A stretch of 64,000 nucleotides of DNA from Diphasiastrum complanatum (Eukaryota > Streptophyta > Lycopodiopsida > Lycopodiales > Lycopodiaceae). The DNA lies in contig CM055093.1 in NCBI GenBank assembly GCA_029204225.1, positions 4,246,056-4,310,055 on the forward strand. The letters run 5' to 3'. Below the pieces are notes generated by a model. That model was not told the origin of the DNA. It saw only the letters and a list, made by a program, of their open reading frames with translations, and did no database searches. Below, in pieces: positions 32,646-41,914 of the stretch; within the stretch, counting starts at the first letter, position 1; each line of letters opens with the position of its first letter. The position numbers and the translations under genes were made by a program.

Positions 32646-32737
32646 TTAGATATTCAAGATGCGAGATGTGCGAGATTGGCCATCATCCAAATTATCGACC
32701 GCCACCTAGATCGGCCTCCATTGCCCATCAACGACGT

Positions 32738-32795
32738 GCACTCTTTACTAGTATATACATATATATATACATACATATATACATATATATGTATA

Positions 32796-32890
<95 letters not shown>

Positions 32891-32903
32891 TAGTAAAGAG
32901 TGC
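32738..32903. repeat. Inverted repeat around a TA microsatellite
   Basis: GCACTCTTTACTAGTATATA at 32738-32757 is answered by its exact reverse complement at 32884-32903. The arms continue imperfectly outward (CCATTGCCCATCAACGACGT left; CCATTGCTGCTCGTCCGTCAATGACGG on the other strand right). The core is ATATAC/GTGTGT sequence, then (TA)41 at 32808-32889. The core could form a long hairpin. Confidence 0.9.
32808..32889. repeat. (TA)41 microsatellite
   Basis: A perfect TA run of 82 bp, preceded by a short GT run. It forms the loop of the inverted repeat described at 32738. Confidence 0.97.
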
Positions 32904-33114
32904 CCGTCATTGACGGACGAGCAGCAATGGTTTAGGAGGAAAGCCGATGGTCATAAAAGGATGGCCGATGTATGTGTGTCCATATGTATGTGGCCAAAGT
33001 ACGGCAGGTGGACGTCTGCTTTTGGGTATCAAAAAAGTCTGATTTTGGGTATTGAAAAATTCTGATTTTGGGTAAAGGGTATCAAAAAATCCTTCTTTGC
33101 CAAACTCAATATTG

Positions 33115-33590
33115 GGTCGAAAAAATTTGAGTCTTTGGTGAATTTTGAAAAAAATTCGAGTCTTGGGAAAAATTCGATCCTTTGTAAAAATTCGATCCTT
33201 GGTAAAAATTCGAGTCTTCGAAAAAATTTGAGTCTTTCGAAAAATTCAAATCTTGGGAAAAATTCGATCCTTCGAAAAATTCGAGTCTTCAAAAAAATTT
33301 GAGTCTTATGATGAAGTCGAGTCTTTGAAAAAATTCGAAAAATTTGAGTCTTTGAAAAATTTCTAATCTTCTAAAACAATTGAGTCTTCGAAAAAATTCG
33401 AGTCCTCTAAAAAATTCGAGTCTTATAAAAAATTTGAGTCTTCGGAGAAATTCGAGTCTTGTGAAAAATTCGAGTCTTCGAAAAAATTCTAGTCTTTAGA
33501 AAAATTTGAGTCTTTGGAGAAATTTGAGTCTTTCGAAAATTTGAGTCTTGAAAAAATTTGAGTTTGCAAAAAAATTCGAGCATTAAGAAA
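33115..33590 (-). repeat. Reverse-orientation array of the 17-bp unit
   Basis: About 27 copies of TTGAAAAAATTCGAGTC, the reverse complement of the 31575-32645 unit. It runs directly into the coding remains of a copia RT at about 33590. Confidence 0.92.
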
Positions 33591-33689
33591 CCGACGAAGA
33601 AGAAACATTCGAACAGTGACAAATCGAACTCAGAAGATCGACAAGACAAAGAAGACCTCCAGAACGATACATTAACAACCTTTAATGGA

Positions 33690-35242
33690 GCGAAAAAACA
33701 GAGTTCGAATATTCCAGCTTCAGTGAAGAGTCAGCAGACAATGTCAGAAGAAATCGAATCAATGAGACAAAACGAGACATGGACACTAGAGCCACTGCCC
33801 GAAAATATTAAGATCGTCAACTGCAAATGGGTCTACAAAAGAAAAATCAAATCAGATGACATTGTCAGACGATACAAAGCAAGACTCGTCGCGAAAGGCT
33901 ACACACAAAGATACGACATCGATTACTTCCATATGTATTCACCAATGGTGAAAATGACAAGCATTTGACTACTCATTGCATACGCAACTCAATACAATCT
34001 GAAAATTCACCAGATTGATGTAAAGACAACCTTTCTCCACTGAGATCTAGAGGAAGAAATTTTTTTTAAACAACCTGAAGGATTTGAAGACCCGACAATC
34101 AACAATATGTTTGTCGGTTGCAACGATGTATTTATGGTCTGAAACAAGCATCACGATCTTGGTATAAGAAGATCGATAGTCTTCTGAAGTCTCTAGATTA
34201 CATTCCTGCACAACCAGATTGTAATGTCTATATAAAAAAAAGTAGGAAGAAATTTTGTGATTCTGACTATATTTATAGATGACTCCCTAATGATAGAAAA
34301 TTTCTTGATGCTAATCAAGAAAACGAAGAGTCCAATTTTTAAAAGTTATGAAATTACACATCTAGGAGAAGCAACAAGATGCCTTGGACTGAAAATTAGA
34401 AGAAATCGAATCAGAAGAGAAATACATCTGAGTCAAGCAGAGTACGTCCGGAAAGTGCTGAAGTAGTACCGAATGATAGACTGCAAAGAAAAAGCCACAC
34501 CAATGATAGCTGGAGCCAGACTAACGAAACATGATTGTCCAAATACAGATGAGGAGAGACAAAAAATAGAAGGTATACCCTACCAAAACCTAATTGGTAG
34601 TCTGGTGTACCTCACAATCTGTACCAGACCCGATTTGGCCTTCTCTGTCTATGCTTTAAGCCAATTCTTTTTGAACCTTGGCATGGCACATTGGCAAATG
34701 GCGAAACAAATTCTACAATATCTGAAGGGTACCCAAAACATGGGATTAACCTACAAAGCAGACAAAGAAGACAAAGGATTCAAGCTGCAATACTACAGTG
34801 ATGCAAGTTGGACGAGCTGCAAAGATGATAACAAGTCCATAATAGGAGTATGTTTGATTGCGTGCGGAGCAGCAATCAGTTGGATATGCAAGAAACAAAC
34901 CTTGGTGGCTCAATAATCATGCAAAGCTGAATATTTCACAGCTTCAAAGATGGCAAACGAGGTAATATGGTGGCAGATGATGTTGAAAGCAATTGGCATA
35001 CCACAAAGAGAACCATGCACGATGATGATGGATTCTCAAAGTGCCATATATATGTCCCAAGATCTTGTTTTCCATCAAAAGACAAAACATATACCTCTGA
35101 AGTACCATCATATTCGAGACTTGATCTCGAAAGGAGAGCAGCTCAAGGTTTAGTACATAAAATCTGAAGACATGATTGCAGATTTGCTTACGAAGCCGCT
35201 TGACAAATCACTCTTCGCAAGACAAAGAAAAGCAATTGGTTA
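33690..35242 (+). pseudogene. copia reverse transcriptase / RNase H relic
   Basis: RT opens with MRQNETWTLEPLP and NCKWVYKRKI, then RYKARLVAKGYTQ; a TGA at about 33966 and further stops follow. The catalytic box reads FIDD (ILTIFIDDSLMI), with Phe for the usual Tyr. RNase H has YYSDASW, CKAEY and MMDSQSAI landmarks, but a TAG at 34464 and a TAA at 34914 interrupt it. The tail (ADLLTKPLDKSLF) is the normal copia polyprotein end. About three stops and a frameshift zone near 34100-34250 rule out function. Confidence 0.85.
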
Positions 35243-35273
35243 AATATACAAAGTTGCAAGTTTCAAGAGGGAG

Positions 35274-35900
35274 TGTCATAAATTGTGAACTCTTGCAACT
35301 TTGTCGCGAAGGTGACGAAGTGAAACAAAGCAAAACGAAGTGAAGGGCAAACATACCCTGAAGACCAAAAGAAAAGTATTTGAGATTCGTCCGATGACCA
35401 GGTGATGAAATACACTAGAGGAAGACATGAAATGAAAGAAAACAATTTGTGCTACCAACTGGCAGCTCGACGAGCGTGGTGTATTATACTTCACGCTCAA
35501 CTGAAAGAGCCATCGGTAACAGTGAATAACTGACTAGTTGATTAGCATTAACTTGTCTTGTAATTCTCTTATCAACTATCTTGTAAACTCCACACAGTGG
35601 AGATAATACGTATTTTTTATCAACACAAAAAGTAGACGATGTAGAGAACGAAAGGAATAGAAGAGAGTGGAGTTGTGCATGAAAGTTTGCCAATGAGCAG
35701 AACACAACGATTGAAGTGAGCATCAACGAGCGAGACACTGAATGACTCACTGGAAAACGTAAAACAGAATTACAGTCGTTCTCTTTTCCACCTCATTGTT
35801 CGCATCGTCTTCTCGATTGATTCTATTATGATCTGTGATCTGTAGTCGCTTGCTTAGGATCTTGAAAACAATAGAAACAAACCAAAATTCGCTACATCAA
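35274..35900 (+). repeat. 3' LTR of the copia relic (right edge uncertain)
   Basis: Begins TGTCATAAATTG directly after a purine tract. It holds a TATTATACTTC TATA-like box near 35490 and is AT-rich near its probable end. Length is estimated. Confidence 0.5.
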
Positions 35901-36024
35901 GTATACAATCATCATAATCTCTCTCTAGACTGCTTCCAGCAAGTGTGGGACAACTCATTGTACTCATCCATATCCACTTTGGATAAGATCTATCTAATTT
36001 GCCACATCATCCATTGGTAGTTAG

Positions 36025-36482
36025 TGTTGACCTTCTAGATTCCTACAATCTAGGAGACAACTCCTACAATTTAGGAGATTTGACATTCATCAAATAAAGT
36101 CTAAGTACAATGGATCTGAATATTACAAGTTTCATTTCACACGTGTGGCCAGGTCCTCACATGTGTGGATCCCCATAGATGTCAAACAAATTGCTTTTGC
36201 AAGGTGAAAATAGTTAGAATTAAAGTAGAATCATTGTGTTACTGTACTGTGAGTCCTATTAGTGGATAAGGATCAGTTGGCCTCACCACGAGGCAAGTCG
36301 ACGGGACACGCATCCCGCCAACGGCAACTGGGTCATGCATGGGTTGCCTGAGTGAACAACTATATGTACAGTGTAATTTCATTTTGAGAAATACAGTTGC
36401 TGTGTGAGCTTACTGTGGAGAGTGTTTTTTGTTTGTGTTAATGTGTAGCATGATCTGTGTTCCTGTGCAAAGAAAATTCTAA
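36025..36482 (+). repeat. 5' LTR of the 36-kb copia element
   Basis: About 458 bp from TGTTGACC to AAATTCTAA just before the primer-binding site. CACACGTGTG lies at 36138-36147 and CACATGTGTG about 16 bp further on. No second LTR is available to check the edges. Confidence 0.6.
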
Positions 36483-36484
36483 GT

Positions 36485-36497
36485 TGGTATCAGAGCC
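36485..36497 (+). promoter_or_regulatory. Primer-binding site
   Basis: TGGTATCAGAGCC, identical to the site at 22121, directly after the 5' LTR. Confidence 0.9.
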
Positions 36498-37777
36498 GTA
36501 CAGGGAGTGTACGCAGTACAACATCATCGTTGAAGAGAGCTTCAGAAGAACTGTCTTCTGAGAGTTCGGGGTTTATGGCGAGTTGAAGACGGAAAGAGAA
36601 GCACTGGTGCACGGTTTCTTGTTTATAGAGGCTTGCCAAACTCAACAGAGGGATTAGTAGCCTGTGCATAGCATCAAACAGGGTAAAACTTGGTGAAAAT
36701 TTGACAATTTTGAAGCCAGTTAAAAATTGAAACCGGGTTTGGGGTTACGATTTTCTACACATAACTAGTGATTTCTTCGCTGTTTGTGCATCGTTTTGGA
36801 TGCCGTAAGGACAGGAAGGAAGCTAATTACATTGTCAACCAGCCATGGAGAGATTCTGAGGTTTGTGTCAGAGATTTGTCTCCAGATAGTTAACCTGGTA
36901 GATTTGCGGTAAAAGGTGAATAAAAAGCCACTTTGTCAAGCTGAGCTAAAATCACGGTTTCTCCACAGAATTTCATGATTGAACACTCTACAGATTTGGT
37001 ATCAGTAGGGCGACCCTGCTCCAGGCCTTAGATCGTGCTCAAATTGGTCCATAGGCAAGTTTGATCAAGCAACATGTAGCTTGGGGAGGCGCAACCGTAG
37101 ACAGGGAGGTCGCGGGTATGTTCGCGTGGAAGAGGAGTCCCCTCTTAGCGTTCTAAGGTGGGCCAGCGGCTGCAAAGAGTGAAGACAATGCATGGATCGT
37201 TGGATCGGTGTCCATCATGATCAACGATAGAGATCGAACCTCTAGCAATAAATTTGGACCATCGGATCCAAGAGAACCAGTGGATTGTTTTTGAAAGAGC
37301 ATTGAAGAGGGCCCTGAAGAATTGAAGTGCATTCTGGCCTTCAACTTCATTAAAAAATTTTAAAGTGAAAGTTGAGCTTGGTCCCTTCACAAGTGAAGAT
37401 TGAAGTTTCTTCAAGGTGAAGAAATAGTTCAAAAACAAAGAAAATCCTTATTTTTGGGTCCTTTGCCCATTTTGACCCAAACGAAGGGCACCCGAACTGT
37501 ACCTGCAAGTACGGTACAACAAAATAGAGTGAATGCAGCAGAGAAATTGTTTAGAGTGTGCCAGAAGTGATTTTACCATTCCACTGGGCACGTTGTTGGG
37601 AGTTGACGACTGAGTGCATTTCGGAAGGCGACGCCGATTTGGCTTTCAAATTGGTGGAAAAGCGGCAAGTGGCCTGGTAAGGGAAAAAGTGCAGGTCATT
37701 ATTTTCAACTTTTGACATCACTGTTGGCCTCGGCAAACTATTTTTAGCCTACGACAGAAGTTTCAAGTAGTTTTGCG
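36498..37777 (+). other. Leader of the 36-kb copia element
   Basis: About 1.3 kb between primer-binding site and gag ATG. Minus-strand frames at 37145-37438 and 37551-37736 have no recognisable content. Confidence 0.55.
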
Positions 37778-38573
37778 ATGACAAACATGGGAGAGTCCAT
37801 TTTGAGTGAAAGTAGCAAATTGGACGGGATTTTCAACTATGCAGTGTGGAAATTCAAAATGAAAAACATATTGATGGAAAAAGACGTGTGGGAAGTCATC
37901 ACAGGTGATGAGAGAAGGCCGTCAAATGAAGCGGATATCAAAGTGTTCGACAAAAAGATGAGGAAAGATTTGACATTCATTAACTTGTCAGTGAAGGATC
38001 ATATCATTACCCACATTTGTGATGTTGTTACCCAGACAGGCATGGGATGTGCTAAAGGAGCAATTTGAGACGTCAAATCCGTCAAGAATCATGTTTTTGA
38101 AGTCAAAGCTGAATAGTGCCTGAATGGAACAAGGAGAGCACATTCAAACGTACATGACCGAGCATTCTATTGGTGAGCGCATACGTGATGTGGAGCTGGT
38201 GCACAATGCATTTTGCGGCATTGCAGAACACTATCAGATGTTTGTGAGAGGAATAGCATCAAGAGAAAGATTACCAACCTTTGACGAGCTCACAGGAATC
38301 TTGATGCAGGAAGAGCAACGACGAGAAATGGTGAAAGCTAGACGTCAAAATACTAACTATCAGGCACTTGCGACACGCCAAAAACAAGGCAAGGGCAAGG
38401 TCAAGAAGAAGTCTAAACAGCAATTTTCCAAGTCTCAGGAGGATGAGGGATCTTTCAGTAAGACTAAGAAGAAAGGCAAGTGCTTCCATTGTGGTAAAAA
38501 GGGCCATTGGAAGAGTGAATGTCCAAATTCCTGGTGGAACAAGGCAAGGGGAAAAAAAAAAACAAGCAGGTAA
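37778..38573 (+). pseudogene. copia gag with zinc knuckle
   Basis: Gag begins MTNMGESILSESSKLDGIFN, with VWKFKMKNIL as in other copia gags. The frame shifts near 38040 (AWDVLKEQFETSNPSRIMF continues one base off) and has a TGA at 38121-38123, before MEQGEHIQTYM. The C-terminal part is basic and carries a standard zinc knuckle, CFHCGKKGHWKSEC (CX2CX4HX4C), at about 38480-38521. The frame then breaks at a run of A at about 38558-38569. Confidence 0.85.
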
Positions 38574-39720
38574 CCTTGTTGATGAGGGTGAAGGTAACAA
38601 GAATTGGTTCAGTAGCTTGAAAGTGTTGGATAATGGAACGTCCGTTTCACAAGCAAATGGTGAGGTGTGCAAGATCAAGGGGATAGGCACCGTTTCAATC
38701 CAACTACCTAATGGCAAAAGCAGGATGATCAGGGAGGTACTTTACGTACCAGGTTTGAAGAAAAATCTACTTTCTGTTGGAGTCATTACTGATCAAAAGT
38801 TGAAAGTAAAATTCGCCCATGATCGTTGCTTTGTGAAGAATGTGAACCAAAAGTTCAAAGTTATTGCAGATGGAGTAAGGGAGACCAATACAAAATTGTA
38901 CAGGTTGAATGCTACAATCAAGGGACAACATGGACTTGTATCGTCCATTCCATTGCAAACTGAGTTGTGGCATAAGAGGCTTGGTCACTTGAACTTGGGA
39001 AGCCTCAGTTTGATGAGAAAATTGGAAATGGTAACAGGATTTCCTGTCATAGAAGATTACTTGAAATTGATGTGTGAATCTTGTGTATATGGGAAGCAAC
39101 ATCGAGAGAAGTTCAATAAAGGGGGTGTTGCAAGAGCAAAGAACATCCTGGATTTAATCCACACATATTTATGCGGGCCTATGAGGACCATGTCCTTAGG
39201 TAAAGCTTTGTATTTCATGACCTTTATTGATAATATGTCATGTAAGACGTGGATCTACTTCTTGAAGAAGAAATTAAATGCATTTGACAACTTCAAGGGC
39301 TTCAAAGCATTGGTCGAAAATCAGACAGGTAGGAAGATCAAAGTCCTAAGATCAGATAGTGGATGTTAGTACAAGTCTAATGACATCAATGATCTTTGTG
39401 ATCAATGTGGGATTAAAAGACAATTTATGCAAGCTCATACTCCTGCTCTCAATGGTGTAACTGAGCGCAAGAATCGTATGATTGTGGAAAGTGCCAGATC
39501 TATGCTAGATGAGATGAAACTACCAAAAGATTTTTGGTCAGAAGCATGCAGTACAGCAATTTATCTTGAAAATAGAAGTCCTACCATTGCCATACCTAAG
39601 ATAACACCTGAGGAAGCATTCACGAAGAAGAAGCCAAAGGTGAACCACTTGTGGATCTTTGGATGTAAGGCCTTTGTACACATTCCTAAGGAAGAGAGAT
39701 GTAAACTTGATGTGCCGTGA
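38574..39720 (+). pseudogene. copia protease remnant and integrase
   Basis: After the poly-A slip, the protease is damaged. The flanking parts (WFSSLKVLDNGTS and REVLYVPGLKKNLLSVG) are there, but the catalytic DSGA segment is missing, apparently deleted. The integrase N-terminus has the HHCC zinc site (WHKRLGH...CESC). In the core the first catalytic Asp is lost (IHTYLCGP instead of ..TDLCGP); the second Asp (LRSDSG) and the Glu (GVTERKN) remain. A TAG at 39367-39369 and a shift near 39715 break it further. The end (FGCKAFVHIPKEERCKLD) is the usual integrase C-terminal boundary. Confidence 0.85.
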
Positions 39721-40476
39721 TGTTATCTTTGATGAATCCAAGATGTATGAAGACGAGGATGTTGAGAAGATAGACACATCCAGTGGGAAAGATGGTATAG
39801 TGAGGATACCACCTGATGATGATCCATTCATCGACCTTCCGAGTGATGAACATGAGGATACATCTCAAGATACTACTACTCAACCTCAAGAGACAGGTTG
39901 GAGAGGTAGGGACAAACCTTTTGGTGCAAGAAGTATTGAAGTTTCAGGTGACAAACGCAAGGAGAAGGATGTATCGTGGGATACATTTTCACCAGGAAGC
40001 CGATCACCTGACAAGAAGCTCCCTAAGTGGTTTGAGAGATTGTTGGAGAGCCGCGACATGGATGACTTTCCAGGATCATCTACCCAGGGAGAGCTACAAA
40101 GATCAACAAGAGAGAAGACTCAACTTGAAAGGTATGAAGCAAATTATGCTCTCGTATCTAGCATTATTCAAAGCAAAGAACCTTCGACTTATGGTGAAGC
40201 GAAGGATGATGACATTTGGGTCAAGGCCATGGGAGAGGAGATGGAGTCAATTGCTAAGCATAGCACATGGCACTTAGTAGAATCACCAGTTGGCAAGAAA
40301 CCCATTGGTTGCCAATGGGTATACAAGACTAAGTACCATGCAGATGGAAGTATAGCAAAGCACAAGGGAAGATTGGTGATCAAAGGGTATGCACAAAGTA
40401 AAGGCATCGACTATGAGGAGACCTTTGCGCCGGTATGTAAGTGGAATACTCTACATCTACTTGTTGCTTTAGCTTC
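39721..40476 (+). pseudogene. copia reverse transcriptase, N-terminal part
   Basis: Begins RDVIFDESKMYE, a standard integrase-RT junction, then a long acidic linker (IPPDDDPFIDLPSDEHEDTS). RT motifs follow: WVKAMGEEMESI, WHLVESP, QWVYKTKYHADGSIAKHKGR and DYEETFAPV. The frame is open from 39659 to the break. RT stops at LLVALAS, where the gypsy LTR starts, before the palm motif with the catalytic Asp pair. Confidence 0.85.
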
Positions 40477-41694
40477 TGTCGTGGTATACCAATTGTATTT
40501 GGTATAGTTTTGTAGTATTTAATGTCGAATCCCCAAGAGGATAGCTTCTTTATGGTATAATGTTGATATTGTTCTGACTTATTCGTATGATATAAAATGG
40601 AGAATTAGTCTGGTTGTCAAACAGACATTTGGGTTAAGTAACCAGTATTACTTAATGGATAAATGAATGTTTAAAATTGGAATATCAGTCTTCTCTTTCG
40701 AATCAAAGAATTGGCGTTCTACAAGAGAATTGTTATCAGAGTAGTACGAATGTACTCCACTCTATCTGATTAAGGTGTCGGCAAGAATTCGGATTGATTT
40801 TGATGTATTCGTTCATCAGTGATCAAAGTTAATCTTATTCTTGGATTAACAAAAGTTAAACAGTAGTCCTCAACAACTAGTGTTCTCCTCAGAGTTAAAT
40901 CTCTTGTATAATCTTCGAATATGTTAGAAACATATGTTCGGAGATATTCAGAATACAGATATCTTATCTCAATTCTTAAGACAGGGACTATCAATTCAGT
41001 TGTATACATACTTTTCTATCGATGACTGAGATAGACTTCTGATGATAAACGTTATTCGGGTATCGAACAAGTATTCGAGTGTCGAACAAATATTCGAATG
41101 AACGAATAAGTTAGTTTTAAGATAGTTCGTTAGAACACTTTTACGGATACACAGCATAGACTGTAATGTGCTTATGCAACTGTCTGACCAGAGATAGATT
41201 TATATAAGAAAGATTGTTAGAGTACTTCAGAAGATCTCTCACAAGTACATAAACTTTTATCTCTCAGCGAATACATAAACTATATCTCCTGGTGAGTAAG
41301 ACTGAATCGTGTCTTCTCTTTATCATCTTCAGAGCGAACAATCACGTCTTTATAAATTAGAGGCGTGTCGCTTTACTGAATAAGGTTAACCAATATATAT
41401 CTGACACGTATGTAGATTATACCGCAAAGATGTATCTAACCCTGAGTTTAGATTACTATAGTTAGAATTGTCGATTCGGATCGAGTCGTTTCATGTAAGT
41501 GTCTTTATTTAAGGGTTGTTGTAGATGTCGCTTCATTGCTGAGGACTTGTCCTTTATATGTGATATTTAGTATGTCGCAAAAAATATAGGCAGGTCCCAT
41601 CATTATAAATGTATCCAGCTCTTGTCTTCTTATGTGAATATATATTGCTTCATTCGGATGTATATTCGTTGTTTAATAAATACACATCTTCACA
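40477..41694 (-). repeat. 3' LTR of the gypsy element
   Basis: 1218 bp with TG/CA ends on both strands (plus strand TGTCGTGG... ...TCTTCACA). A candidate TATA box (TATATAAA on minus) is at about 41199-41206. The words ATTCGAATG and TATTCG recur inside it. The base before its left edge is copia RT sequence, so GCTTC (40472-40476) may be one copy of the target duplication; the other end is not present. Confidence 0.75.
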
Positions 41695-41712
41695 TATCCC
41701 CCTCCTCAAATG
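41695..41712 (-). promoter_or_regulatory. Polypurine tract
   Basis: On the minus strand, GAGGAGGGGGATA immediately precedes the LTR start, as expected for the plus-strand primer of an LTR retrotransposon. Confidence 0.8.
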
Positions 41713-41914
41713 TGAAACGTCCTCGTGAACAAACAGTATTCTTTTTGAGATTTGGTCGTTGATTAGAAAAGAATATATTCGGTTCGTTGATCAATTCGTC
41801 TTTAAAAGATATTTCTTCAATAGGAACTTTATTCGAATTGATGGTTATTGCCTTCAAGTATTTGAAAACATCAGATACAGCATCACATAGGTAAAGGATT
41901 TGGAAAAGAACTCT

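Larger units (their letters stand above)
33590..35900 (+). mobile_element. Decayed Ty1/copia element: RT, RNase H, 3' LTR
   Basis: The coding part runs from the start of RT to the end of RNase H. It is followed by a polypurine-like AAGAGGGAG (35265-35273) and a TGTCATAAATTG start of a 3' LTR. Gag, protease and integrase are missing on the left, where the 17-bp array abuts. The LTR right edge is not fixed; about 35900 is an estimate (ends near CGCTACA), as no second LTR is available for comparison. Confidence 0.75.
36025..40476 (+). mobile_element. Ty1/copia element, 5' part: LTR, gag, protease, integrase, part of RT
   Basis: The 5' LTR starts TGTTGACC (36025) and ends about 36482 with a primer-binding site at 36485. 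Long leader, then gag-pol in several broken frames. RT is cut at 40476, exactly where the minus-strand gypsy LTR (40477) begins. The remaining RT, RNase H and 3' LTR were not found on the other side of the gypsy insertion, so they were lost or lie outside this window. Confidence 0.85.

Noticed and set aside
32525-33065. Long frames reading KTRIFS and YIYIYI
   Set aside because: They translate the 17-bp array and the TA microsatellite.
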